Shown here piece after piece: positions 9,994-20,289 of a stretch of DNA of 23,700 nt. The notes beneath the pieces are model-generated. The model did no database searches and had not been told where the DNA came from. It saw nothing but the letters and a program-made list of their open reading frames with translations. Source of the stretch: an uncultured Candidatus Altimarinota bacterium. Its GTDB lineage: Bacteria; Patescibacteriota; Gracilibacteria; BD1-5; UBA6164. The stretch spans positions 1-23,700 of the forward strand of contig CALLPO010000135.1 in assembly GCA_938015605.1 (NCBI GenBank). The letters run 5' to 3'. How positions within the stretch are numbered: the stretch's first letter is position 1; each line of letters begins with the position of its first letter. The translations under genes were made by a program, and so were the position numbers.

Positions 9994-10899
9994 TTAAAAG
10001 TCATCTTCAGATTCTTCTTGTTCATAACAAATATCTCATTCATCTGATAAATAAAAATGTATAAATTTACATCTAGGAACTAATCATAGTTCATTTATTT
10101 TATCTATAGTTTTATCATTAATACTATTTGGAAAATTTCATTCAATGAAGTTCTTATTGGAAATTATAAAATCATCACTTTTATCTAATTTAACTTTGTT
10201 CTTTAATTCTAGTAGCCTGTTTATATCTCATCAAAAATCCGTTACTGTAACATCAATATTTCAATTATCTCTTGGAACAATCTTTATGTTTTCAAGACTT
10301 ATTTGACTTGTTCAATCTTCATGTTTCTCGACAAAATCAAGCGATGCTTTTACAAGGTAAACATAAACTGTATTCATGATAAAAGATGCAAAACTAACTT
10401 CTTCTTTGTATTCTTCATAATTTGAAGCTTCATTTACCGACATATATGCTTTATTCTGACTATCAGGTTCAAGTGATAAAATTTTTTGATAATTTCAATT
10501 GGTAAGTATTTCTTTAAGTGTTTTTCATCAAACATACTTTTGAGATGAAATAACTTTGTAAGGATAAATTTGGTCACCCACTGGAATTGTACCTCTAGAT
10601 TCTATTAATGTATTTTGTAAATATAGTGGAACAAGAGTTGCAGTTGAATATCTTTCTCAATTATAATAGAAAGGTTGTCCAAGAGTACTCTTATGAATAA
10701 CATTATCTACTTTTTTAGTAATCTCATTATGAATGTTATGATAACTTTTAATTTCTTGTTTACTTAAAGAACCATATAATTTTATAATAGTTTTTGCTCA
10801 ATTAGAATCCGTATCAAATGAATCTCAAGGAGTAATTGATGATGGTATCTTTTTTGAAAAACGCACAACAGAATCAAGTCATATAATTGGTTTATCCAT
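9994..10899 (-). CDS. Kinase-fold-like protein, paralogue B (probable pseudokinase)
   Basis: This 301-residue paralogue lies 62 bp upstream of paralogue A on the same strand. The same landmarks occur: Lys40 in GAKTIIKLYG, Glu59 in YHNIHNE, hinge-like QKYVGGKTLKEIL (120-132), Asn204 in SQISLENIKI, and Asp221 in VTDFGGD, a full DFG. Again the catalytic Asp position is Gln (Gln199). Conserved blocks shared with A also include KFIHFYLxDEG near the C-terminus and an acidic tail ending QEESEDDF. The centre (residues 60-115 and 140-170) has diverged. A purine-rich AAAAGAG stretch precedes the ATG. The assignment is inferred from motifs, as for A; the function is unknown. Confidence 0.6.
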
Positions 10900-10937
10900 T
10901 ACTCTTTTGTAAAATATATATTATATTCTCCTTTTCT

Positions 10938-11642
10938 CTATTTAGATTTTTCTTCGTTTCTATATCTAATTGTTGTAATCTGTTCCATTTTTGTGTGAAG
11001 TATTTTTAATTGTTTTTCTTTACATTCACTTGATTGATATTGATTGCTACAATTAATATTAATTGAATGGATGGAAGTATCATAGTAATTAGATGTATCT
11101 CGTGATAGACTATTAAATAAACTATATTTAGTTTGTTCAGGAGTTGTTGTTAGTGCTTCATTCATAAGTGTCCAACTTTGTTTTAATATTTCTCATATTT
11201 TCTCTCAATTCGAAAGTTTCCAGGCAGCTATTATTGAATCTGTTCCATTATTTGCCATAACAATAAATGTACTCAATTTATTTCATCAACTAATTTGTAT
11301 TATTTCTTTGAATTTTTGGATTCAAATTCACTGAATTATATGTAATGCTTTTTCTACTTTATTTTCATCTAATTGAACTATGAATTCATCTATATCTGTA
11401 TTCTCTTCTGGTATTTCACTTTTCAGGTATTTATAGAGATCATTACAAGGTACATACTCATCACAATCAGCTTCTTGAATTTTTGGTGTTATCTCTTTTG
11501 TTGTCTCTGAAAAAGCTTGTTGAGAATTCAATGATATAATTGCATACATTGCTAAATTTCTAGTCCAAGATAAAAGTTTTTGTGTAGGATTTCTGGATTG
11601 TTCACTCTGGTTATCTACTTCTATTTTTTCTCCTAGTAACAT
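10938..11642 (-). CDS. Unknown protein with a possible N-terminal membrane segment
   Basis: The 234-residue product ends in TAG and lies 38 bp upstream of paralogue B, so probably shares its transcript. After a polar N-terminus (1-22), residues about 23-45 (LLSWTRNLAMYAIISLNSQQAFSE) form a weak hydrophobic stretch that could be a late signal peptide or membrane anchor. Four Cys follow in two close pairs: C-x6-C in DCDEYVPCND and C-x8-C in NCSNQYQSSEC, compatible with disulfides if the protein is exported. The rest is mostly helical and includes a GIWIQKFKEIIQISGG segment. I do not recognise a family. The hairpin at 11724-11757 lies upstream and marks this as the first gene of the transcript with A and B. 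Confidence 0.55.
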
Positions 11643-11723
11643 ATTTTATATATATAATTTATTGATGTATATTTTAGATTAGTTTTAGATAATTTTACAT
11701 ATCTAAATGTAGGTTTAATTTAT

Positions 11724-11757
11724 CAAAAAACTTTTACTATTGAGTAAAAGTTTTTTT
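11724..11757. terminator. Terminator hairpin, copy 2 of a related pair
   Basis: Positions 11725-11738 pair with 11743-11756 around ATTG. The stem core is AAAAAACTTTTAC / GTAAAAGTTTTTT, as in 8994-9026, and both share a left flank TTTATCA. It lies 7 bp past the stop of the 11764-12624 gene on the minus strand. Confidence 0.8.
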
Positions 11758-11763
11758 GCGATT

Positions 11764-12624
11764 TTATGTAAGTGAATCTTGATTCTCTTTAGTTTTTAGA
11801 TTTTGTCTATAACTAACTAGCAGTCTTTTATGTAATTTTGAATTTTCTATAAAATTATCTTTACTACGTTGTTTTTCAAGTGAACTTTCTACTCAGTTTT
11901 CATCCCTAATTCTAACTTCTATAACTTGCCCATCATTATTACAACTCATATCAACACGAAAATCTATCCCTTCTAGTTTAATGACATTAATCTTTTTTGA
12001 TGCATTGTCTTTAAGTGATTCTAATAATTCAGTTATCAATTCATCTGAATAATTATTTCCTCTGATTTTCTTAATTTTACTTCTATTTCAGTTAGCATCC
12101 GCAAGAAAAATTTTACTTCTTTTTCTAATTTTTGTGTCTTTTTCTCTTAAATATACTCCATACTCCATTCATTGATCGAAGTCCTTCCTTAATAAAGAAA
12201 CTACAGTGTCAACACTACCATCTCAATTTGTAATTGTAAGTGTGCTGGGTATTGTTTTTTCTTTAATAGTTTCAGCTGTAAATAGTTTCTCATTTGCATT
12301 TTCTGTTTTCAACCTTTCATTGAAATCCTCTTCAGAAATTGGATGTGCTTTTCAGTCAATACCCATGAACATCATTATTCAATTTTCAGTATGATTAAGT
12401 ACATATATATCTTCACCAACTCTATAAACATCTTCTTTTCATTCTATTATGGTTTTCAATAAAGCAATATCTTTATATACATTTGTTCTTAAATCTTCTT
12501 GTGCTTCTCATAATATAATTGTAGCTTCGGATTTATTTCATACAAATTTTTGTATAAGTTCAGCAGCATTTTTAAGGTCTGATAAATCAACTTTTTCAAT
12601 TTTATCAAGTGAATTTATTGGCAT
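11764..12624 (-). CDS. Unknown soluble protein (286 aa)
   Basis: The frame runs from ATG 12624 to TAA 11766-11764. No signal peptide or membrane segment is visible. The N-terminal 60 residues look helical (DLKNAAELIQKFVG...). A middle region has alternating hydrophobic and charged strands (DVYRVGEDIYVLNHTENG). The second half is very basic and charged (EKDTKIRKRSKIFLADANGNRSKIKKIRG), followed by KINVIKLEGIDFRVDMSCNNDGQVIEVRIRD. The basic stretch could bind nucleic acid or acidic partners, but that is only a guess. I do not recognise a family. It has its own terminator, so it may be a separate transcript within the 9029-13144 block. Confidence 0.6.
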
Positions 12625-12775
12625 TTTTTATTTTTTAAGTTTTAATATTCTGATTATATCTATTTTTTATATTGATATAAACAAATTGTTTAAAATAATC
12701 TTATATTTTATATAAGTTAAGTAATTTATAATTAAATATTTATATATGTCAAGTATAAAAGTACTTTTTTTTTTA

Positions 12776-13144
12776 TTAAATCCATTTGATGACCTCTTTA
12801 ATAAAAATAATTTCTTTTTCTACATCTTTATCAAGAGAGGAACTTTCCAGTCTATCTATATAATCATTAATAGCTTCATCTATTCTCAGACTTTCTTTTC
12901 AATGTTCACTATTTACCAAAAAATATTCATATCTTAGTTGAATTATTTCTTGTGCACACTTGTAGGTATTTCTTAAAGATTGTAGTTTTGATTCAACATT
13001 ATCATTATAATTTACAGTATCCTTAACATAGGTACTTAGGATAGTCTGAGTTGATGCAAAGGGATTTTTATATCACCTATATTTTCATTGTTCATAATTG
13101 GGTTGCATATATGTATTTTCAAGTATTTCTACTTCTTTATTCAT
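12776..13144 (-). CDS. Unknown small helical protein (122 aa)
   Basis: The product starts at ATG 13144 (MNKEVEILENTYMQPNYEQ) and ends at TAA 12778-12776. After about 40 polar residues, the rest is predicted to be long amphipathic helices (VESKLQSLRNTYKCAQEIIQLRYEYFLVNSE... and DKDVEKEIIFIKEVIKWI), a pattern that often mediates protein-protein contacts. There are no signal peptide, membrane helix or catalytic motifs. It is the most upstream gene of the minus-strand block, and is divergent from the AbrB-type regulator gene; the shared gap 13145-13290 carries a perfect palindrome. The gap to the next gene downstream (12625-12775) is 151 bp with nothing recognisable. Confidence 0.55.
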
Positions 13145-13233
13145 TAATTTCCAATTACAATATAAATATTGAGAAGTTTTATATGAGGAATATATTATTC
13201 GTCAAATAGAAATATAAAAAAATTTTGATTTTA

Positions 13234-13251
13234 AGTATAACTAGTTATACT
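13234..13251. promoter_or_regulatory. Perfect 18-bp palindrome, candidate operator
   Basis: AGTATAACTAGTTATACT equals its own reverse complement. It lies 39 bp before the AbrB-type regulator ATG and is followed at once by TATAAT (13255-13260), a likely -10 box. A dimeric regulator bound here would cover the -35/-10 spacer. The best candidate binder is the AbrB-type protein itself (autoregulation), and the palindrome could also act on the divergent 12776-13144 gene. Both points are inferred. Confidence 0.5.
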
Positions 13252-13290
13252 CAGTATAATAAAAAACACTATAATTTAATTAAAAAGAAT

Positions 13291-13500
13291 ATGAAATGTG
13301 ACCACAGTAAAATAAAACTATGATGAGTAGTTACAGTTTGACCAAAAGGGCAAATAATCATCCCAAAAGACATTAGAGATGAAGTTGGGATTTTTCCTGG
13401 AAATAGTGTTGCAGTTTTGGTAAAAGAGGGTAAATTTATTGGTATAGTAAAGAATGAGGATGTGTGAGAGATTATGGAATATGTAAATAGCTGAGCTTAA
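13291..13500 (+). CDS. SpoVT/AbrB-type transcription regulator
   Basis: The 69-residue product has the swapped-hairpin AbrB signature VTVGPKGQIIIPKDIRDEVG followed by GNSVAVLVKEGKFIGIV. Residues 1-8, MKCDHSKI, resemble the Cys-x-His start seen in one group of AbrB-like proteins. It is long enough for the DNA-binding domain plus a short helix (GEIMEYVNSGA). These proteins bind DNA as dimers or tetramers, or act as antitoxins, but no toxin gene is adjacent. It precedes the fusion-protein and RND genes by 65 bp without an obvious terminator and so probably regulates that export unit, and may bind the palindrome upstream. Confidence 0.85.
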
Positions 13501-13565
13501 TACTTTAAGTGAGGGATATAATGGTGTATTGTGTTAAAAAAATAATAATATTTATAAGTAAGAAT

Positions 13566-15680
13566 ATGGAAAAGAAAAAAAAGATTTTAATATGAGGGAT
13601 TATCTTGCTTAGTTTAATACTAGCATTTATAATTTTTTGAAACTGATGAGAAGATACTACTGAAGAAACTAACACTTCTACTTGAACTACTTTTAATGAG
13701 AACGGAAAGATTGATTTTTTTATTGAAACTAAAAAATCTACAGATTTTAATAAAGTAAGTTATCTTGAAAAAACAGCAAAAGTTATTTCAGGTGAAGATT
13801 TGACTCTTACTTCTCAAGCGAATTGAAAGATTAATAAAATTTATGTAAAAGAATGAGATAATGTTGCTAATTGACAAAAAGTTATTGATTTAGTTGATAG
13901 TATTGGAGCATATTGATTGAACTTAGAAAAAGCTAATATTTGAGTTGATGGAGCTAAAATTGATTATTCTTCACAAAAAGTAAATTTGAATAAAGCTGTT
14001 GATGATGCTAAAATCAATTTAGAAAAAGCAGAAAACGAATATGTTAATACTAAAAAGTCTTTAGAAAAAACTTTAGAACAATCTAAATTATCTCTTGATA
14101 GTTCTAAAACTGTTGATGTTGATACGACTCTTACTCTCCAATTACAAAAACTTAATAACAATTTAGCTAAAGCTGAATTAGATGTTGAGAATTTAAAACA
14201 AAATAATATTGAACAACTCAAATCTTTTCAAAATTCAGCATTAAGTACGTATGATTTACTTGATAACTTAATGACTGACATTATTGATTTTTCTGATACT
14301 ATTCTTGGAATTACTCCTCAGAACAAAAAACTTAATGATGATTATGAAAATTTTCTTTGAAAAAAAGACTCACAACACTTAGCTGATACTGAACAATTAT
14401 TTAAAGATTTTTCTATTTTTAAAGAAACAAGTTTTGATACGCTAGATATTGAAAGTCTGACTTTTGGTAGTGGTTCTCAGGAAGATTATGATAAAATATT
14501 TTTAATAGGTGATGAATGATATAATACAGCTAAAACACTATTAAAAGATCTTACAAGAGTATTAGATACTTCAATTGTTTCAGTGTGAAGCTTATGACAG
14601 CCAGAAATTAATGCCTACAAAAGTCAGATTAATTGATACGAAAGCCAAACTCAATGAAGCTATAGTTCATATTTAGGCTTTAAATCTCAAGTAAGAACAT
14701 TTTTAAATACTTACAAGAATAGTGAAAAATCTGCTAAGGAGAACCTAAAACTTCTTGAAGATGAAATTAGTATTTTACAAAAATCTAAAAATATTTCTGA
14801 TACAGATTTTGGTACAGCATTAGAAAACAACACTCTTTCATATGAAAAGGCAGAAATAGATGCACAGAAAAATATTAAAAATTTAGAAATTTCTTTAAAG
14901 AATGCAAAATTAGTATATCAAAATGCTAAAGATGTTAGGGAAGTTACTTTGAGAAAAATGAATAATAACATTAAATTATCTCAAAACACAAGTAATCAAG
15001 CATATAAGGAATATGCAAAACTTTCACTTAAATCTTCAATTTATTGAGTCATAACTGATATTTTGGTTGATACTGGTCAAGATGTAAGTGCTTGAACTCC
15101 AATTGTAAATATTTCAAATCTTAAAGAAATTAAAGCAGAAGTTGGATTATCTGAAAAAGAATTAGATTTTGTTAAACAAGGCCAAAAAGTAGTGGTAAAT
15201 TATTGAGAGAAACAAATACTTGGAAAAATTAAATCAATTTCACCAGTTGCTGATGATAACCTAATGTACAAAACTACAATTGAATTTTCTCAAAAGTTTA
15301 AAACTATTTGATGACTTGTTGATATACAAATCCCAGTTAAAACGAAACAAACTCTAGTACCAATTAATATGGTTGAGGTTACCGGTGAAGCAAAATGAGT
15401 ACTTAAAACATTAAGTTGAGGTTTACTTGAAAATTATCCAATTGAATTATGAAAAGTTTGGGGAGATAAGATTGAAATCTCATCAAAATTCCCAAATAAT
15501 CTAGATATAATTACTACAAATATTTCTAATTTTGATGAAGCTAAATTTGATTTAAAAATTAAATGAGAAGATACAATAATAGGATCTAAAGAGGATGAAA
15601 ATGATGATAAAGAAGATCAAGATAGATGAGAAGTAGAAAAGAATAAAGAAGATGTGGAAGATGAATTTGAAGGAAGGTAA
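13566..15680 (+). CDS. Membrane-fusion (HlyD/RND periplasmic adaptor) protein, extra long
   Basis: The 704-residue product is far longer than usual adaptors (about 350-450). A membrane anchor at residues 7-25 follows MEKKKK. The first half of a lipoyl domain is at about 75-110 (GKINKIYVKEGDNVANGQKVIDL). A very long, charged coiled-coil region fills about 115-485 (for example NKAVDDAKINLEKAENEYV...). The second lipoyl half, SSIYGVITDILVDTGQDVSAGTPIV, starts at about 489, then a beta-barrel-like region (KAEVGLSEKELDFVKQGQKVVV). The last 35 residues are strongly acidic and charged (KEDENDDKEDQDR...). The adaptor links the RND pump 43 bp downstream to the envelope. The long hairpin may span a thick cell wall or outer layer; that is inference. 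Confidence 0.88.
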
Positions 15681-15723
15681 GTTTAAAGAGTTTCTTATAG
15701 AAAGATAAAATTAACAAAGCATT

Positions 15724-18700
15724 ATGCTAAATAAATTACAAGAATGATTTTTCTGATTTTGGGTTAAGAGATTTAGGGTCTCTTTTCTTGTTCTGTTCCT
15801 GATAATAATTGCAGGTATTTTTGCAATGATACAGATTCCAAAGGAATCAAGTCCAGAAATTAAATTCGGGATTATTCAAATAATGGTATGATATCCATGA
15901 GTGAATCCAGTTGATATGGACAGTTTAATTACTGATGATATTCAACAAGAAATTAAAGATATTGAAGGGATTAAAAAAATTACTTCTACTTCCTCTGTTG
16001 GTGCTTCTGCCTTAACCGTTGAACTGTACAACTGAATTGATACTTGAGATGTTTTAGCTGATATAAAAGATAAAGTTGATGCTCTCGATTTCCCTGAAGA
16101 TGCAACTGACCCAATAATCCAAGAAATTGAATCATCAAGTAATTTGATGTTTCAAATGGTACTATATGGAAATGCAGGTGATTATGATAACTTTTCTTTA
16201 AAGCAAAAGGCTAAGAAAATTGAAAATGACTTAGAATGAAAACATTCCATTGCTTGAATAGATGTTTGATGAGTGAGTTCTTCAAGAGCTGATGCACAAA
16301 GTTCTAATGTTTGAGAATATGAGATAAAAGTTTTGGTTTCAAAGTCAAAACTTGAATTATTATGACTAAGTATAGGTTGAATATCTAATACCATTAAAAA
16401 TTATAATAAAAATACTCCAATAGGGAACTATCAGATTGGTGAACTTAACTATGATTTTAGAATTGATGGTGAATTTAAAGAAATTAGTGATTTGGAAAAT
16501 CTGATCATTAGAGATTGATGAATTTCTAAAATCAAATTGAGTGACGTAGCAACTATTAAAAAGGAGTATAAAGATGAACCAACTAAAACACTTTGATTCT
16601 ACAATGAAACTGGTTACAACTATATAACGCTAGATTTTAATAAAAAATCTTGATGAAATGTTTTTTCTACATCAAAGGATGCTAAACAATGAATTGAAGA
16701 ATATATTGGTAAAAATGTTTCTTTTCAAGGATTAGAAAAAATCTATATTAAAGATATGTCTGAGATAATTATTGAAGATTATGCTCAACTTGGAAACACT
16801 GCTCTTACAACTCTTGTTTTAGTATTTGTTGTAATTCTATTATTTGTCTGATTTACAGAGTCTCTAATCGCTTCAATGCTATTACCGCTAGCATTTTTTA
16901 TAACTTTTATTATTCTTGATACTATTGGTTATTCTCTTAACTTTTTAACTAATTTCTCACTTGTTCTGACTCTCTGAATAGCTATTGATACTATTATTGT
17001 AATTATTGAATGAGCATCAGAGAGACGGAAATTAGGGTATTCTAGAAGAGCAGCAGTATTACTTGCTGTTAAAGATCTAAAATCTCCTCTTATATCTGGA
17101 ACTATGACGACCCTTGTTGCTTTTCTTCCACTGATATTTCTTCCTGGGATTATGTGAAAATTCCTAAGCTTTATACCAATTACTGTTTTTGCTACTCTTG
17201 TATGAGCACTACTATTATCACTTACTGTTTCTTCTGCTTTATTTATGAAGCTAGTAAGAAAATCAAACTATTTTCATGTTGATAAGAGTTTTGAAAGAGG
17301 TCTTTCAACTGAAGAAAGAGAGTTCTTGATAGAAGAGAGAAAGTGAAAAGATGAACATAAAGATGATACTCTTAATATCAGAGATAAATTTCTTCATTTT
17401 ATTTGAGGATTGTATTATAAAACTCTCTACAAATTTGTTTCAAACAATGTATTAAGAATAGTTTCCATTATTGCTCCAATTATAGCATTAGTATTTACCT
17501 TTATGGTGTTGTCACCAAAAATAGGTTTTGTATTATTTCCAGCAACAGATAATAATACTCTCTCTATCCAAATGACTGGAGCAAATGGTTGAAATGAGGA
17601 AGCTTTAGAAAAATTTTTACCAGTTATTGATGAAGCAGTTTCAAAATACAAAGAACTCAAAATTTATTATTCAAGTATTAGTGGGAATACAATTTCTACT
17701 TACATTGAATTAACAAGCGCTAAATGAAGACAATCTAGATGAGAAAAAAGTGTTTTTGAGATTGAAAAACTTATTACAGATGAATTAAGTCCACTTAAAT
17801 CTGAATGATTAGAAGTAGAGTTTTTAATTGAAGAATGAGGTCCTCCAGGGTGAAAAGCTGTTTGAGTTAAACTGATAACCAATAGTGCCAATGATGTCTG
17901 AGAGCTTAAAAATATAGCTGATGATTTTAAAAAGTATCTTCTTTCAATAGAATGAACTAAGAATGTAACAATAAGTTCTAGTGATACTCCTGGACAATTT
18001 ATATTCACCTTTGATAAGCAAAAACTGAGTTATGTATGATTAAGTCCTAGTGATTTTACACAAGAGTTGTATTACTATACATCTGGTGTAAAAGCATGAA
18101 GTATTAAATCACTCTATGAAGATAATGACATTGTTTTAAGTATTGAGGAATTTGATGAAAATCTTACTCCAGAAGATATCTCTAATTTAGTTATTAATAC
18201 TAAAATTGGTAAAGTAAGACTTGGGGATTATCTTGATTTTGATTTTTCTAAATCTCTTTCAAACATTAAAAGAGAAGATTGAAAAATTGTCATTTCAGTA
18301 GAATGAGATGTTGTTGCAGGTTTTCTTCCAACAGATGTACAACCTAAATTTGTAGAATTTGCATCTGCTTATAATTTCCCTGAATGATTTTCATATCAAG
18401 CTTGATGAGAAAATGAAGAAAACCAAGAGTTAATAACCTCAACACTGAAGTCATTCTTTATTGCATTGTTTCTTATTTTTACAATTCTAGTACTTCAGTT
18501 TAATTCATATTCAAGACCAGCAATTATTCTGTATTCTGTTGTTCTGGCATTCCTGTGAGTTAATATATGACTATTTCTTACAGGAAATCCATATTCTATG
18601 CCTTTTGCTATATGATTTATTGCACTTATGTGAGTAGTAGTTAATGATGCTATCATTCTGCTTGATAGAATGACTAAGAACCTTTCTAAACTAGAAAGAC

Positions 18701-18942
18701 ATAATGATAACCCAAATAGGGAAGACTACCTTGAGGCAGTTGTTTCAGCTGGTAAGTCAAGACTTCAACCGATTATAGTAACAACCCTTACAACACTTTT
18801 TTGAGTGTTACCATTAGCTCTTCAAGATGCTTTTTGGGCAGGACTCTGATATACAATTATATTTGGTCTATTCGCTTGAAGTTTTATGACACTATTTATT
18901 ATTCCAAGTTTGTACTTCCAAGTATATTTAAGAAAAAAGTAA
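15724..18942 (+). CDS. RND-family efflux/export transporter (AcrB/SwrC type)
   Basis: The 1072-residue length and the duplicated layout fit the family: TM1 at about 19-38, a periplasmic domain, TM2-6 at about 357-505, a cytoplasmic segment rich in charge (515-565), TM7 near 577, a second periplasmic domain, and TM8-12 at about 907-1066. The porter start IPKESSPEIKFGIIQI and GYPGVNPVDM are typical. In TM4 the proton-relay pair reads GIAIDTIIVIIE: Asp422 is kept and the next position is Thr423. TM10 reads GVVVNDAIILLD (Asn974-Asp975) in place of the AcrB Lys-Asn, similar to many non-AcrB members. Energy is the proton or ion gradient. The substrate is unknown. The HAD gene starts 3 bp after its stop. 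Confidence 0.93.
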
Positions 18943-18945
18943 TAT

Positions 18946-19518
18946 ATGAAAGCAATAATTTTTGATGTTGATTGAGTTATTACACTGTGTAATGACTTAA
19001 AGAATGAAACTATTAAAAAGGTTATGATAAAACATGGCCTCTATAATCTTGAATGAGTTCAAGAAATTCTAAAATTAAGATTAAATAGAAAAATATTTCT
19101 GCCTAAAATTAAGGAATTACATCATTTTGATATAAAAATAGTATTAGATGATTTAAACTATGAACTCAGTATTTTAGAAAAAAATCCTGAACCTAATTTT
19201 TCAACTATTGATTTTATAAAATCAAATAGTGATAAATACCAATTTTTTACTAATACATCTCTTCCTTTACTCTGACTGAATAATATTCTAAAGGCTTTAG
19301 ATTTAGATAAATATTTTGTAAAAAAATATACTTGAGAAACCGGTTCAAAAATAGAGAATACTCAATCTATTATGAATGAATTTGGATTTAAAAAAAATGA
19401 AGTATTGTTTATTGATGATACTCTTATTCATGTAGAAAATGTATCTAAATCGTGAGTTAATACATTGCATTTTGATAATAAAGATATAAATATTCAACTT
19501 GAGCTACTTAAGTATTAA
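18946..19518 (+). CDS. HAD-superfamily hydrolase (phosphatase-like)
   Basis: The 190-residue product contains all four HAD motifs: I, FDVDGVIT (Asp7 and Asp9, with Gly10 encoded by TGA); II, FFTNTS; III, Lys in GSKIENTQSIMNEFG; IV, VLFIDDTLIHVENV. A small helical cap lies between motifs I and II (about 15-85), as in subclass I phosphoglycolate-phosphatase-like enzymes. The substrate cannot be called from sequence. It starts 3 bp past the RND stop and must be translated from the same transcript, though the link to export may be no more than operon convenience. Confidence 0.85.
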
Positions 19519-19541
19519 TTTTACCTTACTTTCTTGCTTCC

Positions 19542-19583
19542 AAAAAACTATTATGCTAAAATAATTATAGCTAATAGTTTTTT
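19542..19583 (+). terminator. Terminator after the export operon
   Basis: AAAAAACTATTA (19542-19553) pairs with TAATAGTTTTTT (19572-19583), with an inner GCTA/TAGC stem (19555-19558 with 19568-19571) past a bulged T. It is followed by a T-rich stretch and ends the AbrB-MFP-RND-HAD unit. Confidence 0.7.
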
Positions 19584-19594
19584 ATTTATTATAG

Positions 19595-20227
19595 ATGAAA
19601 ACTCTAATAATTACAGCACATCCAAGCTCTCAAGGTTTTACTCACAAAATAGCTAATAGTTATAAAAAATGAGCTAAAAAAATATGAAAAAAAGTGGAAA
19701 TTCTAGATTTATATGACAAGAAATATAAACAGGATTTTTTAACTTTTGAAAGCCAAAGAGATTTTCCAGAAGATCCAGTCAGAGACATTATTCAAAAAAA
19801 GATTAAAGCAGCAGATGAAATTATATTAATATTTCCAATTTGGTGGTGAGCAATGCCGGCTATTATGAAGAACTTCTTCGATACAAACCTCACTTCGGGT
19901 TTTAGTTTTAAATATATTAAATGAGGAACTAAAAAACTGCTTAAAGGAAAAGTCGCAAAAGTATTTTGTACATGTGATTGACCTGGATTAATTTATACAC
20001 TTCCTTTTGTGCCTGATAATATTAGTTATTTTTTGAAAATATATGTTCTATGATTTTTCTGAATTGATCTTATTAAATTTAGATTATTTGATAGAATGAG
20101 AAAGAGAACTGACAAAAAAAAGAATAAGTGGTTACAAGATATTGAAGAAATTGCTGAAGATAAGTGAATGTATTCTAAAATTAGAGGATTCTATCAAAGT
20201 ATTTTTGGTAATAATAAAGCTAAATAA
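19595..20227 (+). CDS. Flavodoxin-fold NAD(P)H:quinone oxidoreductase (Flavodoxin_2)
   Basis: The 210-residue product begins TLIITAHPSSQGFTHKIA, the phosphate-binding loop of the NQO1/MdaB/YwrO group. It continues with VEILDLYDKKY and then FPIWWGAMPAIMKNFFDTNL, the flavin-contacting signature, in which Gly of WWGA is a TGA codon. Such proteins bind FMN or FAD and reduce quinones with NAD(P)H in two-electron steps in the cytoplasm. The position between the export unit and the cyd operon suggests it could supply quinol to cytochrome bd, although terminators on both sides make it a separate transcript. TATTATAG directly before the ATG may be a -10 box with almost no leader. Confidence 0.85.
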
Positions 20228-20241
20228 AGAACTGATTAAAC

Positions 20242-20270
20242 AAAAAACTAGAATCTATCTAGTTTTTTTT
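20242..20270 (+). terminator. Terminator after the quinone reductase gene
   Basis: AAAAAACTAGA (20242-20252) pairs with TCTAGTTTTTT (20258-20268) around ATCTA, followed by more T. It separates the flavoprotein gene from the cyd operon. Confidence 0.8.
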
Positions 20271-20289
20271 GTTTTTCTGTAAATATATC

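Noticed and set aside
9029..13144. Toxin-antitoxin module formed by the AbrB-type protein and the divergent 122-aa gene
   Set aside because: They are transcribed in opposite directions, and the 122-aa protein shows no known toxin motif; the AbrB gene lies with the export unit instead.
9029..13144. Insertion sequence or prophage origin of the unfamiliar block
   Set aside because: I saw no transposase, integrase, terminal inverted repeats or phage structural genes, and base composition looks like the surroundings.
13566..18942. Apparent degraded or frameshifted pseudogenes with many in-frame TGA
   Set aside because: Reading TGA as Gly restores full-length adaptor and RND proteins with all expected domains, so the genes are intact.
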